From assembly GCF_009759665.1 (NCBI RefSeq), contig NZ_WQNE01000014.1, positions 62,001-126,000 of the forward strand: a stretch of 64,000 nucleotides of DNA, read 5' to 3'. This DNA comes from Bradyrhizobium cajani (GTDB lineage: Bacteria > Pseudomonadota > Alphaproteobacteria > Rhizobiales > Xanthobacteraceae). Position 1 is the stretch's first letter. Every line of letters begins with the position of its first letter. The position numbers and the translations under genes are program-made. Below the pieces are notes generated by a model. The model saw only the letters and a program-made list of their open reading frames with translations. It did no database searches and was not told the origin of the DNA. Shown here in pieces: positions 1 through 8,496 of this stretch.

Positions 1-1739
1 CACGGCAGGCCGTCGCCGCCGGCATGGACGTTGGGATAATCGCCACTGGCGTACTTTTCGCGCGCATCGAACGCCGTGACCCAGACGTGTTTGGTGGCAA
101 AGCCGCCGCGCTTGCGCACATAGCTGCCCTCCTGCGCCAGCATCAGCGGGCTCGGATTGACGACGAGCTTGTAGGCCGGCGCATTGCCGACCGAATTGGT
201 CTCGTTGGGATTGCTGATCTTCCAGAACCGGCCGGTCTCGCCATTGGCGACCGCCGCTGCGTCGCGCTCGCGTGACAGCACGCGCGTCGTGACGTCGAAG
301 ACGTTGCCATGGGGATTATCGTGGCCCCAGGGCCGCGGCACGAAGTCGTGCTCCGTCACCGTGTTGCCGCCGTCGTCGAGGTCCATGTGCAGGCGCACGT
401 TGAAGAAGTGCTGATGGGTCGGCCCGCCCAGATAGTCGTCGACCATGCCGCCCCATTTGTACTTTTCGCCTGATAGCACCGCAGCGGTCTGGATGATGCC
501 GGTGAGTTTTGTCTCGAGCTGGATCGTGCCGTCCTGATAGAGATACCAGTAGAAGCCATAGTCGTAATTGCCGACGGTGGCGAAGAACGAGATGACAAGC
601 CGCCGGGATCTGCGGACCTCGAACAGGCCGTTGCGGAATTCGTAGTGTTTCCAGGCAATTCCGTAGTCTTCTTCATGCATGCAGATCGCGTTCTGCATGA
701 CAAAGGGCTCGCCCTTGCTGTCGGCGGCCGGGATGTCGAAATAGTGGATGTTGCCGAGGCAATCGCAACCGAGCTCGAGCGCATTGGCGAGCATGCCGAG
801 TCCGTATTCACCGGCGTCGAAGGCCGACTTCCAGAAATGGTTCGCGGTCGGATCGGCATAGGGCACCACCATCTCGGTGACGCTGGCGCGGTGGATGAGC
901 GAGCGCTTGCGCGTCCCGTCCTGGTAGGCGAGCTGATGCAGCACGAGCCCCTCGCGCGGCGTGAAGCCAACGCGAAAGCTCCATTTCTGCCAGTCGACCT
1001 TCCAGCCATCCACGCGAAAGCACGGGCCTTCGGGCTGCTCGATATGCAGCGGCTTGATGTCTGTGCGCGGGTTTGTGGTTTCGTGCGCGCCATAGTTCCG
1101 CTTCTTGCGTGGGATCGGCACGATGGGGTCTTCATCGGTGAGGTCGATCACCCTGCCGCCGATCAGGTCGACGACGGCGACCACGCCCTCGATCGGATGG
1201 GCATAGCCGTTGTCCTGGAGATGCTCGCGGAAATAGCTGACGGCGCGGACGATCCGGGCGCCGCGCTCGAACTCCTTGTCGAAGAAGCCCGAGGAGAACG
1301 GATCGACTTGGACCAGCTCGATATCCGCGGCGGTGAGCCCGCGCCGATGCATCGCCGCGCGCCAGCCGGGATCGGCCTTCACCACGGCTTCGCACTTGAA
1401 GAACTCCTCCAGCATCACCGGTGGCTGCCCGTAGGGCGCCTCACGGTTGGGAAGGACCTTGCGTGCGACGATCTCATTGCGGGCGAGGTCGACGATGTGC
1501 TCAATCGCCTCGCCGGTGGCCAAGTCGAGCGTCAGCGCAAAGGCGCGGCGCCCTACCCCGCCAGCGGCCAGCTCCTGTTTGGTCGGTTCCTCCAGCCGCA
1601 CCGTCGGGAAGCGGCAATTCTCCGGCGAGGTCGCGGCGGTACGCACCAACGTGCAGGCCGCCTTGATCTCCTCAGCGGTTAGCGGATCGAGCGGATGCGG
1701 CGCCGCGGCCAGCGCTTGCGATTTGACGATATCGAGCAT
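1..1739 (-). CDS. Copper-containing primary amine oxidase, C-terminus off window
   Basis: Copper/topaquinone amine oxidase: oxidises primary amines to aldehydes, releasing ammonia and hydrogen peroxide. About 579 codons are visible and the frame is still open at base 1. The hallmarks are in place: cofactor motif NYDY with the Tyr that becomes topaquinone at residue 392, the catalytic-base motif FDAGEYG with Asp308, and the copper pair HQH at 442 and 444. These spacings match bacterial tyramine/histamine oxidases. No signal peptide is seen at the chosen ATG, so a cytoplasmic enzyme is likely. The start lies 15 bases after the stop of the serine hydrolase, so the two are probably co-transcribed. 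An AraC-type regulator is divergent. Substrate is not decided by the sequence. Confidence 0.95.
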   Translation of the reverse strand, partial: MLDIVKSQALAAAPHPLDPLTAEEIKAACTLVRTAATSPENCRFPTVRLEEPTKQELAAGGVGRRAFALTLDLATGEAIEHIVDLARNEIVARKVLPNREAPYGQPPVMLEEFFKCEAVVKADPGWRAAMHRRGLTAADIELVQVDPFSSGFFDKEFERGARIVRAVSYFREHLQDNGYAHPIEGVVAVVDLIGGRVIDLTDEDPIVPIPRKKRNYGAHETTNPRTDIKPLHIEQPEGPCFRVDGWKVDWQKWSFRVGFTPREGLVLHQLAYQDGTRKRSLIHRASVTEMVVPYADPTANHFWKSAFDAGEYGLGMLANALELGCDCLGNIHYFDIPAADSKGEPFVMQNAICMHEEDYGIAWKHYEFRNGLFEVRRSRRLVISFFATVGNYDYGFYWYLYQDGTIQLETKLTGIIQTAAVLSGEKYKWGGMVDDYLGGPTHQHFFNVRLHMDLDDGGNTVTEHDFVPRPWGHDNPHGNVFDVTTRVLSRERDAAAVANGETGRFWKISNPNETNSVGNAPAYKLVVNPSPLMLAQEGSYVRKRGGFATKHVWVTAFDAREKYASGDYPNVHAGGDGLP

Positions 1740-1754
1740 CGTGATGTCCAAAGG

Positions 1755-2951
1755 TCAGCGCGGAGCGAGATGCGCGGTGATGGCGTGGAAGCCTGCGAAC
1801 CAGCGCAGATCGATCGGCACGTCCATCGCCTTCGGCTGCGTCGCGAGCTTGACGATGACGGTGTCCGAGTCCAGGTCGACGTAGAGCAACTGGCCGTGAA
1901 TGCCGATCGCTGTGAGCGCGTGGCGCGACGGATCGATCGTGAACCATTTGCTGCGGTAGCGCGCACCCGGGAAGAACTCGGCGAGGTCGCCGTCGGCCCA
2001 GGCCTTGGGGTCGCCGTTCTCGCGGATGTCATCGATCCACCAGCCCGGCACCACCGGTCGTCCCTCGACGACGCCGCGGCAACGGATCATCTCACCGAAG
2101 CGGATGAGATCGCGTGCGGTGACGGAGAGACCGCCGGCGATGCGGCCCATGCCGTGGCTGTCGAGCGTGAGGGAGCCGTCCTCCTCCGCGCCCATCGGCT
2201 GCCACAGGTATTCGGAGAGGATGCGCTGGTATGGCATGCCGCAGGCGCGTTCATAGATCCAGCCCAGCACCTCGGTGTTGGGCGAGACGTAGTGGAACAC
2301 CTTGCCGTGCGGTTTCCCCGTCCCGCGCAGCGTGGCGAGATAGGAGCGCTGATGGCCAGCCTCGACGCCGGGCGGCGGCACGTCCCAGCCCGAGGAGAAG
2401 CGATAGCGCGCGACGTCGCCTGCGGGGTCCTCGTAGTCTTCCTCGAACTTGATGGCGACGGCCATGTCGAGGACGTTGCGGACGGTGCAGCCGCCATAGA
2501 CCGACGTCTCGAGCTCCGGCACGTAGCGCACCACGCGCGCCTCCGGATCGACCAGGCCGCGCGCGGCCAGCACGCCGCCGAGCGTGCCGGCGACCGCCTT
2601 GCTGATCGAGCAGATCAGATGCGGCGTTGTCGCGCTCATGCCGTCGCCGTACCATTCATGGACCAACGTACCCCGGTGCATCACCAGGAGCGTATCGGCA
2701 AAGGTTTCGCGCAACGTCGCCTCGATCGTGGTGGGCTGTCCGTCCGGCGCGGTGAAGCCGAGCTTTGAAAGCTCGCGCGGCGCGGTCCTCATCGGTGTCG
2801 GCTGCGCCGAGCGGCGGACCTCAGCTGTCGGGAGCACCTCGCGTGTGTGGGTAAAGCCCCAGCGGATGGCGGGAAAGCTGCGCCAGTTGGCGCGGGTTAC
2901 CTGGGCCTCGGGTGCGGGCGGGCTGCCGCGCATGACATCGGTCGGTCGCAT
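1755..2951 (-). CDS. Serine hydrolase of the class C beta-lactamase family
   Basis: 398-residue protein of the beta-lactamase/transpeptidase-like serine hydrolase superfamily, which includes esterases and 6-aminohexanoate-dimer hydrolases. The nucleophile motif SISK (S-x-x-K) lies near residue 120, and a later YVSPN stretch occupies the place of the second catalytic Tyr motif. There is no obvious signal peptide, so a cytoplasmic amide or ester hydrolase is more likely than a secreted lactamase. The ATG at 2951 is chosen because GGAGG sits six bases upstream; the frame stays open further 5' but without a better ribosome site. It is first in a unit with the amine oxidase, suggesting it frees or processes an amine-containing substrate (inference). 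Confidence 0.85.
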   Translation of the reverse strand: MRPTDVMRGSPPAPEAQVTRANWRSFPAIRWGFTHTREVLPTAEVRRSAQPTPMRTAPRELSKLGFTAPDGQPTTIEATLRETFADTLLVMHRGTLVHEWYGDGMSATTPHLICSISKAVAGTLGGVLAARGLVDPEARVVRYVPELETSVYGGCTVRNVLDMAVAIKFEEDYEDPAGDVARYRFSSGWDVPPPGVEAGHQRSYLATLRGTGKPHGKVFHYVSPNTEVLGWIYERACGMPYQRILSEYLWQPMGAEEDGSLTLDSHGMGRIAGGLSVTARDLIRFGEMIRCRGVVEGRPVVPGWWIDDIRENGDPKAWADGDLAEFFPGARYRSKWFTIDPSRHALTAIGIHGQLLYVDLDSDTVIVKLATQPKAMDVPIDLRWFAGFHAITAHLAPR

Positions 2952-3132
2952 GTCGATCCTCCGCGAAGCGCCCCCAAACCTGATGTCGGGAGCGGCCGGG
3001 AGGGAGAGTGCACGGAAGGCCGCATCGGGCGTTATCGAGATCCGGCAATATTTTGCTGGACTGCGCCCGTGGTCGTGCCAGTCTGGCGTGGTTCTTGCTG
3101 GCAATTTGACTTGCAGATTCCGACGTAAGACC
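2952..3132. promoter_or_regulatory. Divergent promoter region with candidate AraC-type operator
   Basis: 181-bp space between the divergent serine hydrolase/amine oxidase unit and the AraC-type gene. Visible repeats: TTGCTGG at 3053-3059 and again at 3095-3101, same strand, exactly 42 bases (four helical turns) apart; and TGCCAG 3076-3081 facing CTGGCA 3098-3103. Direct half-sites a whole number of turns apart are typical of AraC-family binding. No convincing -35/-10 pair could be assigned. The role is inferred. Confidence 0.35.
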
Positions 3133-4122
3133 ATGGCCTTAGGTGCAACTCTTCCGATTCAAGACTCGGCTGCGAACCTGTTCCAGGCCAGCAGCACGGA
3201 TGTCGATGAGCATTGCGCCAGCCTCGGCCGCTGGCGGCTGAGCTACGACCAGATCAGCGCCGGTGCCTTCCGTGGCAGCTTCACGCAACTCTCTTTGCCT
3301 CGGCTCGAGGTCTTCTGCGAGATCACCAGCCAGCAGGTCCGCCAATATGGCCAGTTAGGAGCCGACAGCTTTGGCATCGGGCTGCCCTGGCACGGCGACG
3401 GCGAGGTCAATTGCAACGGCGCCAATGTTGCAGGCGCCCAGGTCATTGCGTGCATCGATGCAGAGGTCGACATGTGCACGCCGAAGGCGTTCGAGCTGCG
3501 CGGTGTCGTCGCCAGCGCGGCGCTGATCGAAGAGCTCGCCGCCCGCCTCGACATCGTGCTGCCGCGTGCCGTCTGGCACCAGCTACGGGTGATCGAAATG
3601 GCGGAGGAGCCCGTCGCGCGGCTCCGCGCTCATCTTGCTGCCATCCACGAGACCATCACGACCGCGCCAGAACGATTCAGCGATCCGACGACGCGACAGG
3701 CGCTGGAAGACGCCCTCCTCGTCGAAATCATGGACATGTTGCCGACGGCTCGGCCCAGCGATCCCGGCCGCAGCTCTGCGGCGCGCAAGCGGACCGTCGA
3801 TCGGGCCCGCGAGCTGATGCACGGCAGCGGCGAGCGCGCCCTGTCGCTGCTGGAGGTCTGCAAGGCCGTTGGCGCGAGCCCGCGCAAGCTCGGCTATTGC
3901 TTTCAGGAAGTCGTGGGCACGAGCCCGATGCACTACCGGCGCGCGATGCGCCTGAACCGTGTCCGGCGTGACCTGAAGCGTGCCGTCGGCGTCGAGACCT
4001 CGGTCTATGATATCGCCGTGCAGCACGGCTTCTGGCACTTCAGCCAGTTCTCGCTCGACTACAAGCGCCATTTCTCCGAGCTGCCCTCGGAGACCCTGCG
4101 GCGCGCCAGGCTTGCCGCCTGA
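3133..4122 (+). CDS. AraC-family transcriptional regulator
   Basis: 329-residue regulator: an N-terminal ligand or oligomerisation half of about 220 residues, then a C-terminal double helix-turn-helix of the AraC type covering roughly the last 100 residues, including the conserved pattern DIAVQHGFWHFSQFSLDYKRHF. The start ATG at 3133 is the first Met after the intergenic space; the ribosome site is weak. It is divergent from the amine oxidase unit. In Escherichia coli an AraC-family protein, FeaR, controls an amine oxidase gene, so local control of the neighbouring operon is the most likely job (inference). It ends 38 bases before the convergent metI stop. Confidence 0.9.
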   Translation: MALGATLPIQDSAANLFQASSTDVDEHCASLGRWRLSYDQISAGAFRGSFTQLSLPRLEVFCEITSQQVRQYGQLGADSFGIGLPWHGDGEVNCNGANVAGAQVIACIDAEVDMCTPKAFELRGVVASAALIEELAARLDIVLPRAVWHQLRVIEMAEEPVARLRAHLAAIHETITTAPERFSDPTTRQALEDALLVEIMDMLPTARPSDPGRSSAARKRTVDRARELMHGSGERALSLLEVCKAVGASPRKLGYCFQEVVGTSPMHYRRAMRLNRVRRDLKRAVGVETSVYDIAVQHGFWHFSQFSLDYKRHFSELPSETLRRARLAA

Positions 4123-4160
4123 GAAAGCGCGTTGAAGGCTTCGCTATCCGGAAGTCGGTG

Positions 4161-4826
4161 TCAGCGCTGGCGCAGCCGGCGGTTGACGCGGCGCGCGAGA
4201 TAATCGCCGGCGCTCTGGACGAGCTGCACCAGTGCGATCAGCACGACCACGACGGCCAGCATCATCTCCGGCATGAAGCGCTGGTAGCCGTAGCGGATGC
4301 CGAGATCGCCGAGGCCCCCGCCCCCGACGGCGCCGACCATCGCGGAGTAGCCGAGCAGGCTGACGATTGCGAGCGTCAGCGCCAGCATCAGGCCCGGCAA
4401 TGCCTCGGGGATCAGCACCTTGAACACGATCTGGATCGGCGACGCCCCGAACGAGGATGCGGTCTCGATCAGGCCGGCATCGACCTCGCGGATCGCGGCC
4501 TCGACAAGGCGCGCGATGAACGGCGTCGCTGCGATCGTCAGCGGCACGATCGCCGCGGTTGATCCGATCGAGGTGCCGGCGATGAGGCGCGTGAACGGAA
4601 TGATGGCGACGACCAGGATGATGAAGGGCGTCGAGCGCGTTGCATTGACGATGACGCCGAGCACGCCATTGACCGCGGGGGCCGCGAACAGCTCCCCCTT
4701 TCGGCTAGTGGCGAGAAAAACACCGATCGGCAGGCCGAAGACGGTGCCGAGCAGCGCCGCGATCCCCACCATGAACAGCGTTTCGCCGGTGGCCTGGACG
4801 ATCAGGTTGATGAGTTCAGGCGACAT
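4161..4826 (-). CDS. metI: Methionine ABC transporter permease MetI
   Basis: 221-residue inner-membrane permease of the D-/L-methionine importer MetNIQ. It has the family's usual length and hydrophobic pattern (about five membrane spans), and the ATPase-contacting loop with EAIPG-like sequence, here EALPGLML, near residue 140. The gene overlaps the end of metN by 11 bases and so is translationally coupled to it. No metQ substrate-binding protein follows; the next gene is the convergent AraC regulator. Substrate assignment rests on family resemblance and on the MetN partner with its NIL domain. Confidence 0.93.
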   Translation of the reverse strand: MSPELINLIVQATGETLFMVGIAALLGTVFGLPIGVFLATSRKGELFAAPAVNGVLGVIVNATRSTPFIILVVAIIPFTRLIAGTSIGSTAAIVPLTIAATPFIARLVEAAIREVDAGLIETASSFGASPIQIVFKVLIPEALPGLMLALTLAIVSLLGYSAMVGAVGGGGLGDLGIRYGYQRFMPEMMLAVVVVLIALVQLVQSAGDYLARRVNRRLRQR

Positions 4827-5955
4827 GGCCGAGACGCTCCGCCGGAGATTGATGTTGGGAAAGCCAGGCGAGCGTCCGCGTCGCCGCGCCCTCTCCGCCG
4901 GGAATGCCGAGAACCAGCGAGCCGACGTGCTGGCCGCCGATCTCGTCGATGCGCGCCGAGAGCAGCGAGACGTCGAGGCCGAGCTCGCGGGCGAGCCGCG
5001 CGACCAGCGTGTCGCCGGCGCCCGCGCCCCGGACCTGGACGCGGATCACGGCCTGCCCGCCCCCGACAGGTTCCGGAACGATGCGGCTCGCCAGCGACAC
5101 CGGCAGACTGTCGCCGATCACCTCCGCCAGGAAGGACTGCGTGATCGGATGCCTGGGATGCGTGAAGATGTCGGCGACATGGCCGCTCTCGACCACGCGG
5201 CCGGCATCGAGCACCACGACTTCCTTGGCGAGTTGGCGCACCACGGACATCTCATGGGTGATCAGCACGATGGTCACCCCGAGCTCGCGGTTGATGCTCG
5301 CCAGCAGATCCAGGATCGCACGTGTGGTCTGCGGATCGAGCGCGGACGTCGCCTCGTCCGACAGCAGCACGCTCGGCCGCGTCGCCAGCGCCCGCGCGAT
5401 ACCGACGCGCTGCTTCTGGCCCCCGGACAGTTCCGACGGATAGCGGTCGTGCTTGTCGGCGATGCCGACGAGTGCAAGCAGTTCGGCGACCCGCGCCTTG
5501 ATGTCGGCCTTGGTCCAGCCGGCGATCTCGAGCGGCAGCGCGATGTTGTCGGCGGCCGTGCGCGATGACAGCAGGTTGAAATGCTGGAAGATCATGCCGA
5601 TCGAGCGCTGCGCCAGCCGCAGCTCGCGCCCTGCAAGTGCCGAGATATCGCGGCCATCCACGATCACGCGGCCCAAGGTCGGCTTCTCCAGGCCGTTGAT
5701 CAGCCGCACCAGGCTCGACTTGCCGGCGCCGGAGCGGCCGATCACGCCGGTGATGGAGCCGCGCGCAATCGCGAAGTCGATGTCTTGCAGCGCGTTGACG
5801 CCCGCCTTGCCGCGATAGGCCGGATAGGTCTTCGAGATGTTCTCGAACCGGACCATCGCATCGGCAGCGGTTGCGGCAGGTGAAATCGCTTCGAGCGTTT
5901 CGATCGGCTGTCCGATCGCGAGCGATTGGTGGGCGTTCATGGAGGCGGCTTTCAT
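4816..5955 (-). CDS. metN: Methionine ABC transporter ATP-binding protein MetN
   Basis: About 379-residue ATPase of the methionine importer. Walker A GRSGAGKSS, signature LSGGQKQR, the Walker B region with ATSALD, and the switch His are all present. The last ~100 residues form the NIL (ferredoxin-like) regulatory domain that binds methionine and causes trans-inhibition in MetN proteins. Start uncertain: ATG at 5955 or 5940 (neither has a strong ribosome site), and ~40 residues precede the core ATPase fold, longer than in E. coli MetN. It is first gene of the metN-metI unit; no S-box or SAM riboswitch was recognised upstream. Confidence 0.93.
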   Translation of the reverse strand: MKAASMNAHQSLAIGQPIETLEAISPAATAADAMVRFENISKTYPAYRGKAGVNALQDIDFAIARGSITGVIGRSGAGKSSLVRLINGLEKPTLGRVIVDGRDISALAGRELRLAQRSIGMIFQHFNLLSSRTAADNIALPLEIAGWTKADIKARVAELLALVGIADKHDRYPSELSGGQKQRVGIARALATRPSVLLSDEATSALDPQTTRAILDLLASINRELGVTIVLITHEMSVVRQLAKEVVVLDAGRVVESGHVADIFTHPRHPITQSFLAEVIGDSLPVSLASRIVPEPVGGGQAVIRVQVRGAGAGDTLVARLARELGLDVSLLSARIDEIGGQHVGSLVLGIPGGEGAATRTLAWLSQHQSPAERLGHVA

Positions 5956-6183
5956 GCACAACAGTTCGCTAGCCCGCCACACGTGCGGGAAGCCCTGGTC
6001 GCATCACGCGACGGGGATGGGAACCGCGATGAGGGCTGTGGGAAGCGCGCTGCACCGCAGCACGCACCATCGCCGTTTCAGGCCTTTCTTGCAATGTCAG
6101 ATATTTGCGGGGAGTTGGACAAAGTTTTCCAAATCCCTCCCCGGCGAAGAAAATTCATCTGCCGGGGATCAGCCCCGCCCCGC

Positions 6184-6625
6184 TCACCGGACCATCTGGA
6201 GCCAGGGCAGCACGATCAGCAGGAGTCCCGCGAAATAGAGCAGGCCGAAGATCAGGCCAAAAGCCCAGAACTGGCCCTTGCCGATATAGCCGCTGCCGAA
6301 ATACATCGGCGCGGGTCCGGTCCCGTAAGGCAAGATCACGCCCATCAGGCCGAGCGAATACATGCAGAGCATGGCGAGCGTTCCGACCGGCAGGTCGGCG
6401 ATGCCCGATCCGACCGCGAGCACCACCGGCAGCACGGCGGCCGCATGCGAGGTGATGCTCGAGAAGAAATTAATGGATCCAGAAGAACAGCGTGACCAGG
6501 AGGATCATCGCGGTCGAGGGCGACAGCCCGGCGAGCGGTTTGGCGTATTCGGCCGCGAACCATTTGATGAAGCCGATCTCGTTGAGGCCCCGAGGCCAGC
6601 GTCAGCAGCCGCGTATACGGACTGA
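6184..6625 (-). pseudogene. Broken DASS-family dicarboxylate/anion symporter, 3' fragment
   Basis: Remnant of a divalent anion:sodium symporter (CitT/TtdT-like). The final 83 codons read well and contain the family's C-terminal motif around GTGPAPMYFGSGY followed by the last membrane span. Going 5', homology continues (FIKWFA, LAGLSPSTAMILLVTLFFW) but in other frames: one extra base near 6468-6474 creates a TAA stop after FFWIH, and another extra base near 6588-6592 breaks the frame at TLASG/LNEIG. Nothing of the N-terminal ~300 residues is found; the fragment ends shortly before the nitrile hydratase promoter. A sequencing error could explain one shift but not the missing front. Confidence 0.8.
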
Positions 6626-6718
6626 CGCCAGCGCACAAACGGCGTCACGAACACGTGGCCGGATTGCGCTGCAACGAACGCTCGACAGAAACGGACCATT
6701 CCGACTATCTTTCGTCCC

Positions 6719-7354
6719 ATGAGCCATGATCACGACCACCACCATCACCACGATCACGATCATTCGGAACTGTCCGAGACCGAGCTGCGCGTGCGCGCGC
6801 TCGAGACGATCCTGACCGAGAAAGGCTATGTCGAGCCGGCCGCGCTCGACGCCATCATCCAGGCCTACGAGACCAGGATCGGCCCGCATAACGGCGCGCG
6901 CGTCGTCGCCAAGGCCTGGACCGATCCGGCGTTCAAGACGGCGCTGCTGGAGGACGGCTCCAAGGCGATCGGCACGCTCGGCCATGTCAGCCGCGTCGGC
7001 GACCATCTCGTCGTGGTCGAGAACACGCCACAGCGGCACAACATGGTCGTGTGCACGCTGTGCTCCTGCTACCCCTGGGAGATGCTGGGCCTGCCGCCGG
7101 TCTGGTACAAGGCTGCGCCTTACCGCTCGCGCGCAGTAAAGGACCCGCGCGGCGTGCTCGCCGATTTCGGCGTCACGCTGCCCAAGGACATCGAAATCCG
7201 TGTCTGGGACTCGACGGCCGAGACGCGCTTCCTGGTGCTGCCGATGCGCCCCAGAGGCACGGAGGGCTGGAGCGAAGAGCAGCTCGCCGAACTCGTCACC
7301 CGTGATTCCATGATCGGTACCGGTTTCCCCAAAGCTCCGGGAGCACCGTCATGA
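6719..7354 (+). CDS. nthA: Nitrile hydratase alpha subunit, cobalt type
   Basis: 211-residue alpha subunit of nitrile hydratase, which hydrates nitriles to amides. The metal-binding cluster is CTLCSC at residues 112-117; Thr in the second place marks the cobalt-type enzyme (iron enzymes have Ser). In the family, the second and third Cys are oxidised to sulfinic and sulfenic acids. Odd feature: the N-terminus is a run of His and Asp (residues 3-15, HDHDHHHHHDHDH), not part of the usual fold and possibly a metal reservoir. No clear ribosome site precedes the ATG. It overlaps the beta gene by ATGA, so the three genes form one operon. Confidence 0.96.
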   Translation: MSHDHDHHHHHDHDHSELSETELRVRALETILTEKGYVEPAALDAIIQAYETRIGPHNGARVVAKAWTDPAFKTALLEDGSKAIGTLGHVSRVGDHLVVVENTPQRHNMVVCTLCSCYPWEMLGLPPVWYKAAPYRSRAVKDPRGVLADFGVTLPKDIEIRVWDSTAETRFLVLPMRPRGTEGWSEEQLAELVTRDSMIGTGFPKAPGAPS

Positions 7355-8010
7355 ACGGCGTGCACGACATGGGCGGCATGGACGGGTTCGGCAAGGTCAA
7401 GCCGGAGCCAAACGAGCCGATGTTCCACGCCGATTGGGAATCGCGTGTGCTCGCGATGGTGCGCGCGATGGGTGCAGCCGGCGCCTTCAACATCGACACG
7501 TCGCGGTTCTATCGCGAGACGCTGCCGCCGCATGTGTATCTGTCGAGCTCCTACTACAAGAAATGGTTCCTCGGGCTCGAGGAGATGCTGATCGAGAAGG
7601 GCTACCTCACCAGGGAGGAGGTCGCCGCCGGTCATGCGATGCAAGCCCCGAAGGCGCTCAAGCACGGCAAGTTCGATCTCGCCAATGTCGAGCGCGTGAT
7701 GGTGCGGGGCAAGTTCGCCCGCCCTGCTCCGGCGCCGGCGAAATTCAAGATCGGTGATCGTGTGCGCGCGAAGAACATTCATCCGGCCACGCACACGCGG
7801 TTGCCGCGTTACGTCCGCGGCCATGTCGGTGTCGTCGAATTGAACCATGGCTGCCACGTGTTTCCGGATTCGGCTGCCATGGAGCTCGGCGAGAACCCGC
7901 AATGGCTCTACACGGTCGTGTTCGAGGGTCGCGATCTCTGGGGCGAGGATGGTGATCCGACCCTGAAAGTCTCGATCGACGCGTTCGAGCCGTATCTGGA
8001 TCCGGCGTGA
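7351..8010 (+). CDS. nthB: Nitrile hydratase beta subunit
   Basis: 219-residue beta subunit, the partner that completes the active site of nitrile hydratase. It begins with the family's MNGVHDMGG-type opening and ends with the SH3-like barrel (KIGDRVRAKN ... HTRLPRYVRGHVGVV), where the RYxRG arginines that contact the oxidised cysteines of alpha are visible. Length is normal. It starts inside the alpha stop codon (ATGA) and ends on the start of the accessory gene (TGATG), giving tight coupling of the three products. Confidence 0.96.
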   Translation: MNGVHDMGGMDGFGKVKPEPNEPMFHADWESRVLAMVRAMGAAGAFNIDTSRFYRETLPPHVYLSSSYYKKWFLGLEEMLIEKGYLTREEVAAGHAMQAPKALKHGKFDLANVERVMVRGKFARPAPAPAKFKIGDRVRAKNIHPATHTRLPRYVRGHVGVVELNHGCHVFPDSAAMELGENPQWLYTVVFEGRDLWGEDGDPTLKVSIDAFEPYLDPA

Positions 8011-8387
8011 TGACCGCCAATGCTGCGGCCGCCGCGACGGCGGCCATCCCGAGCATCCCGCACGATGACGAGGGCCCCGTCTTTCGCGCGCCCTGGGAGG
8101 CGCACGCGTTTGCCATGGCGTTGACGCTGCACGACCGCGGCGTGTTCACCTGGCCGGAATGGGCCAGCGCGCTTGCCGACGAGATCAAGCGCGCGCAGGC
8201 CGCCGGCGATCCCGACACGGGCGAGACCTATTATCTGCACTGGCTCGCGACGCTGGAAGGCCTGGTCGCACGCAAGGGCGTCGCGTCGATCGAGGCCCTG
8301 CACCGCTACCGCGACGCCTGGGACCACGCGGCGCATCGCACGCCGCATGGCAAGCCGATCGAGCTGCGGCCGGAGGATTTTGGTTAG
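8010..8387 (+). CDS. Nitrile hydratase accessory protein (metal-insertion activator)
   Basis: 125-residue small protein resembling the N-terminal part of the beta subunit (APWEAHAFAMALTLHDRG ... TYYLHWLATLE). In cobalt nitrile hydratases such a protein forms a complex with alpha and helps insert the metal by swapping alpha subunits. The ATG at 8010 shares bases with the beta stop; a GTG three bases earlier is also possible. With alpha and beta it forms a complete three-gene set. No amidase follows: the next gene, queC, is on the other strand, so the amide product must be handled elsewhere. Confidence 0.88.
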   Translation: MTANAAAAATAAIPSIPHDDEGPVFRAPWEAHAFAMALTLHDRGVFTWPEWASALADEIKRAQAAGDPDTGETYYLHWLATLEGLVARKGVASIEALHRYRDAWDHAAHRTPHGKPIELRPEDFG

Positions 8388-8403
8388 CCCGCGCCACATA
8401 CTC

Positions 8404-8490
8404 CGTCATTGCGAGCGCAGCGAAGCAATCCAGAATCTCTCCGCGGAGGGACTCTGGATTGCTTCGTCGCAAGAGCTCCTCGCAATGACG
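8404..8490. repeat. Palindromic intergenic repeat, family A, copy 1
   Basis: 87-bp imperfect palindrome bounded by CGTCATTGCGAG and CTCGCAATGACG, with inner arms GAAGCAATCCAGA and TCTGGATTGCTTCG. Two more members lie at 30994-31080 and 44822-44900. It sits between the convergent nitrile hydratase and queC stops, where it could act as a bidirectional terminator or transcript stabiliser. Confidence 0.85.
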
Positions 8491-8496
8491 GCGGGA

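Noticed and set aside
6163..6177. CGGGG-ATCAG-CCCCG hairpin as a terminator
   Set aside because: Short stem with no T run after it on either strand.
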